NCBI GenBank assembly: GCA_020058405.1
Contig: JAGVEE010000341.1
Span: forward strand, 1-8,871
Source: Sphingobacteriales bacterium
GTDB lineage: Bacteria; Bacteroidota; Bacteroidia; Sphingobacteriales; Sphingobacteriaceae
Reading direction: 5' to 3'
Length of the DNA: 8,871 nt
Position 1 is the stretch's first letter. Each line of letters begins with the position of its first letter. The translations under genes and the position numbers were made by a program. This document shows, in pieces, positions 6,552 to 8,871 of this stretch. The notes below the pieces were generated by a model. It did not search any database. It worked only from the letters and a program-made list of their open reading frames with translations, and was not told where the DNA came from.

Positions 6552-6585
6552 TTATTGAATTGAATTTTTTAGAATTCAATTACAT
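6546..6585 (+). repeat. AT-rich inverted repeat spanning the accB stop codon
   Basis: Two overlapping hairpins can form. One is a perfect 9-base-pair stem, AATTGAATT (6558-6566) with AATTCAATT (6573-6581), around a 6-base loop. The other pairs ATGTAATT (6546-6553) with AATTACAT (6578-6585) and GAATT (6557-6561) with AATTC (6573-6577), leaving a 3-base bulge. The accB stop TAA (6549-6551) lies in the second stem. Seven T (6593-6599) follow eight bases after the stem. With almost no G-C pairs this is a weak terminator at best; RNA processing or partial termination between accB and accC is possible. Confidence 0.5.
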
Positions 6586-6617
6586 CGTATTATTTTTTTA
6601 ACCTTCAATTTAAACTC

Positions 6618-7958
6618 ATGTTTAAAAAAATATTAATAGCAAACCGAGGCGAAATAGCCTTGAGAATTATAAGAACTTGCAAAGAAATGGGCATCAAAAC
6701 AGTTGCGGTTTATTCTGCTGCTGATAGAGATAGTTTACACGTTCGCTTTGCAGATGAAGCCGTTTGTATTGGTCCTGCTCCTAGCAAAGACTCATACCTA
6801 AGCATCCCAAATTTAATTTCTGCAGCAGAAATTACTAACTCAGATGCTATTCATCCGGGTTACGGCTTCCTATCAGAAAATGCAAAGTTTTCTCAAATAT
6901 GTAGAGACTACGGAATTAAATTTATTGGTGCCACTCCAGAGCAAATTAATGGAATGGGCGATAAAGCTTCAGCAAAAGATACGATGAAGGCTGCTGGTGT
7001 ACCTACTATTCCTGGATCAGATGGTTTATTATCTGATGTAAAAGAAGGGCTTAAAGTTGCAAACGAAATTGGATACCCAATTATATTAAAAGCTACTGCC
7101 GGTGGTGGTGGTAGAGGTATGCGTATCGTTTGGAAAGATGAAGAGTTTGAACCCGCTTGGGATTCGGCTCGCCAAGAAGCAGGTGCTGCCTTCGGAAATG
7201 ATGGTATATATTTAGAGAAATTTATTGAAGATCCTCGCCATATTGAAATTCAAGTGGTGGGTGATCAATTCGGAAAAGTATGTCACCTTTCTGAACGCGA
7301 TTGTTCTATTCAACGTCGCCATCAGAAATTAGTGGAAGAATCACCTTCGCCATTTATGACTCCAGAGTTACGTAAGAAAATGGGAGATGCTGCAATTATT
7401 GGAGCAAAAGCTGTGAACTACGAAGGTGCAGGTACTATTGAGTTTCTAGTGGATAAACACAGAAACTTCTACTTCATGGAAATGAATACACGTATCCAAG
7501 TAGAGCACCCTGTTACCGAAGAAGTAATTAACTACGACTTAATAAAAGAACAAATAAAAGTAGCAGCAGGAATTCCTATCTCTGGTAAAAATTACGAGCC
7601 AGCAATGCATGCCATTGAATGCCGTATAAATGCCGAAGATCCTTGGAATAACTTCCGCCCATCACCAGGAAAAATTACAAACTTCCATTCACCTGGAGGT
7701 CACGGAGTGCGTGTTGATACGCATGTTTACGCTGGTTACACCATTCCTTCTAACTACGACTCTATGATTGCGAAATTAATTTGCGTTGCACAAACACGTG
7801 AAGAAGCGCTAAACACCATGGAACGTGCTTTAAGTGAATTTGTAATTGAAGGAGTAAAAACTACCATTCCTTTCCATTTAAAACTGATGAAAGACCCTAA
7901 CTTTAGAGCAGGTAATTTCACTACCAAATTCCTCGAAACATTCGACTTTACAGAATAA
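6618..7958 (+). CDS. accC: Acetyl-CoA carboxylase biotin carboxylase subunit (AccC)
   Basis: AccC uses ATP and bicarbonate to carboxylate the biotin carried by AccB. At 446 residues it is close to E. coli AccC (449). Domain order is standard: N-terminal biotin carboxylase domain opening with KILIANRGEIALRIIRT (4-20) and containing HPGYGFLSENA (79-89); the ATP-grasp domain with the glycine loop AGGGGRGMR (161-169), ERDCSIQRRHQKLVEE (226-241, Lys237 equivalent to the catalytic Lys238 of E. coli) and MEMNTRIQVEHPVTE (287-301, metal ligand Glu288, Arg292 and Glu296); and the C-terminal domain with ECRINAEDP (334-342), RPSPGKI and NYDSMIAKLI (379-388). It follows accB after 66 bases. A propionyl-CoA carboxylase role cannot be fully excluded, but pairing with a free-standing AccB and the lipid gene context favour acetyl-CoA carboxylase. 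The strong terminator after the stop codon closes the cluster. Confidence 0.97.
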   Translation: MFKKILIANRGEIALRIIRTCKEMGIKTVAVYSAADRDSLHVRFADEAVCIGPAPSKDSYLSIPNLISAAEITNSDAIHPGYGFLSENAKFSQICRDYGIKFIGATPEQINGMGDKASAKDTMKAAGVPTIPGSDGLLSDVKEGLKVANEIGYPIILKATAGGGGRGMRIVWKDEEFEPAWDSARQEAGAAFGNDGIYLEKFIEDPRHIEIQVVGDQFGKVCHLSERDCSIQRRHQKLVEESPSPFMTPELRKKMGDAAIIGAKAVNYEGAGTIEFLVDKHRNFYFMEMNTRIQVEHPVTEEVINYDLIKEQIKVAAGIPISGKNYEPAMHAIECRINAEDPWNNFRPSPGKITNFHSPGGHGVRVDTHVYAGYTIPSNYDSMIAKLICVAQTREEALNTMERALSEFVIEGVKTTIPFHLKLMKDPNFRAGNFTTKFLETFDFTE

Positions 7959-7960
7959 GC

Positions 7961-7987
7961 AAAAGCGGACAATTGTCCGCTTTTTTT
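7961..7987 (+). terminator. Strong rho-independent terminator after accC (perfect palindrome)
   Basis: Positions 7961-7984 are a perfect 24-base palindrome. As RNA it folds into a 10-base-pair stem, AAAAGCGGAC with GTCCGCTTTT, around an AATT loop, and the T run continues to 7987 (seven T in all). It begins two bases after the accC stop codon. Because the left arm starts with four A, it could also act weakly on minus-strand transcripts. It separates the accB-accC transcript from tatC. Confidence 0.9.
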
Positions 7988-7990
7988 GTT

Positions 7991-7998
7991 TAAATTTG
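7991..7998 (+). promoter_or_regulatory. Bacteroidota-type -7 promoter element upstream of tatC
   Basis: TAAATTTG is an exact match to TAnnTTTG, placed directly after the accC terminator and ending ten bases before the tatC ATG. Transcription would begin near 8003-8006, leaving a leader of only a few bases. No -33 TTTG lies at the usual distance; the region where it should be falls inside the terminator palindrome. The position after a terminator and before a gene makes it plausible. Confidence 0.5.
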
Positions 7999-8008
7999 GC
8001 AGCAATAT

Positions 8009-8869
8009 ATGTCAGGATTCTTAGATAATTTTCGTCGTGCCGCCGACCCCAATTCAGATATGTCTTTTGTAGACCATCTAGAAAGTTTACGTTGGCATTT
8101 GGTACGTGCAGCACTTGTTATCATTTCATTTTCGGTAGTAGCATTCATATACAAGGATATACTTTTTGATGTAATTATATTCGGTCCGAAAGACCCAAAT
8201 TTTTGGACATACAGAAAGCTTTGCGAACTCGGAACTAAATACAATTTAGGCAGCGATTTATGCATCGATAAAATAAACTTCGTAATTATGAATAACACCA
8301 TGGCTGGGCAATTTAACCTGCATTTGAGTGCTTCATTTTTAGGAGGTTTTATTTTGGGTTTCCCTTATTTATTATGGGAATTATGGAGATTCATCAGACC
8401 AGGATTGCACAAAAGAGAAAGACGTTACGCAACAGGTTTAATTTTTTGGGGCAGTATGTTATTTATGATGGGCATTTTATTTGGCTACTTCATCATTACT
8501 CCAATGTCTGTTAATTTCCTTGGGAGTTATGTTATTTCCGAAGCAATTATAAATCAAATAACCCTCGACTCTTATTTAAGCACTGTAAGCATTTTAACAC
8601 TTGCTACAGGATTAGTTTTTGAACTACCGATCATCGTTTACTTTCTTTCATTAATGGGCATTGCTACGCCTAAATTTATGCGAAGTAATAGAAGAATTGC
8701 ATTGTTTCTGATATTCTTATTGGCAGCCTTTATTACACCTTCACCAGATATTCCCACGCAATTGTTAGTAGCTATTCCGCTCTATATTTTATTTGAAATA
8801 AGTATCTTAGTTTCTGCAAGAGTAGCGAAAAGAAAGAAAAGAGAGGAAGAAGAGTTTTATTCGAGTTAA
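8009..8869 (+). CDS. tatC: Sec-independent protein translocase subunit TatC
   Basis: TatC is the multi-spanning inner membrane receptor for twin-arginine signal peptides; it works with TatA-type subunits, which are not encoded here. The protein has 286 residues, longer than E. coli TatC (258). The cytoplasmic N-terminus carries MSFVDHLESLRWHLVRA (18-34), the family's HLxELR block. Six hydrophobic segments lie at about 30-48, 105-128, 142-165, 190-213, 229-245 and 250-270. Family motifs are FPYLLWELWRFIRPGLHKRE (118-137), FGYFIITPMSVNF (158-170), FELPIIVYFL (204-213) and FITPSPDIPTQL (241-252). Extra length comes from a long outward-facing loop between segments 1 and 2 (about 50-100) with Cys72 and Cys85, and from a charged tail (KRKKREEEE). 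ATG 8009 is preferred over Met18 because the -7 motif sits just upstream and other members also have residues before the HLxELR block. The gene is complete, ending two bases before the window edge. Confidence 0.96.
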   Translation: MSGFLDNFRRAADPNSDMSFVDHLESLRWHLVRAALVIISFSVVAFIYKDILFDVIIFGPKDPNFWTYRKLCELGTKYNLGSDLCIDKINFVIMNNTMAGQFNLHLSASFLGGFILGFPYLLWELWRFIRPGLHKRERRYATGLIFWGSMLFMMGILFGYFIITPMSVNFLGSYVISEAIINQITLDSYLSTVSILTLATGLVFELPIIVYFLSLMGIATPKFMRSNRRIALFLIFLLAAFITPSPDIPTQLLVAIPLYILFEISILVSARVAKRKKREEEEFYSS

Positions 8870-8871
8870 AA

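Noticed and set aside
7754..8301. Three open frames on the minus strand across the accC end and tatC start
   Set aside because: They cross the accC terminator palindrome and two clear plus-strand genes, and show no recognisable domain or start signal.
1..8871. CRISPR array, tRNA or rRNA gene, insertion sequence, prophage or defence system
   Set aside because: The intergenic gaps are all under 150 bases and contain none of the required repeats or folds; all complete coding sequences belong to known housekeeping families.

Overview
This window looks like ordinary chromosome from a low-GC member of the Bacteroidota. The evidence is AT-rich intergenic DNA, starts without a Shine-Dalgarno sequence, -7-type promoter motifs of the TAnnTTTG form, an L32 beginning MPHPKRK, a TatC with a long cysteine-containing loop between its first two membrane segments, and a secreted protein that starts with a CarboxypepD_reg-like domain. 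I cannot place it below phylum level with confidence. All complete genes are recognisable housekeeping genes, and I found no mobile element, CRISPR array, tRNA, rRNA or clear sign of horizontal transfer.

Layout. On the minus strand, from right to left, are rsmA (16S rRNA dimethyladenosine transferase), a D-2-hydroxyacid / 3-phosphoglycerate dehydrogenase-like gene that overlaps rsmA by four bases, a 145-base gap, and the 5' end of a secreted protein that runs off the left edge. A short divergent promoter region (2028-2093) separates rsmA from the plus-strand genes. These are pdxA (vitamin B6 synthesis), then, behind a good promoter match at 3197-3204, a DUF177 (YceD) gene, rpmF (ribosomal protein L32), plsX and fabH (start of phospholipid and fatty acid synthesis), accB and accC (biotin carrier and biotin carboxylase of acetyl-CoA carboxylase). 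A strong palindromic terminator at 7961-7987 closes that cluster. tatC follows with its own promoter match and ends two bases before the right edge.

How the genes work together. DUF177-rpmF-plsX-fabH is a widespread bacterial linkage of a ribosome-related pair with early lipid synthesis. PlsX makes acyl-phosphate for phospholipids, FabH starts fatty acid chains from acetyl-CoA and malonyl-ACP, and AccB/AccC carry out the first half-reaction of malonyl-CoA formation. The carboxyltransferase subunits (accA/accD) are not in the window.

The less ordinary features are all small and noncoding: a terminator-like hairpin that ends five bases before the fabH start, a four-copy octamer tandem repeat that begins in the fabH stop codon, and an AT-rich inverted repeat that includes the accB stop codon. 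No undescribed multi-gene system is visible.
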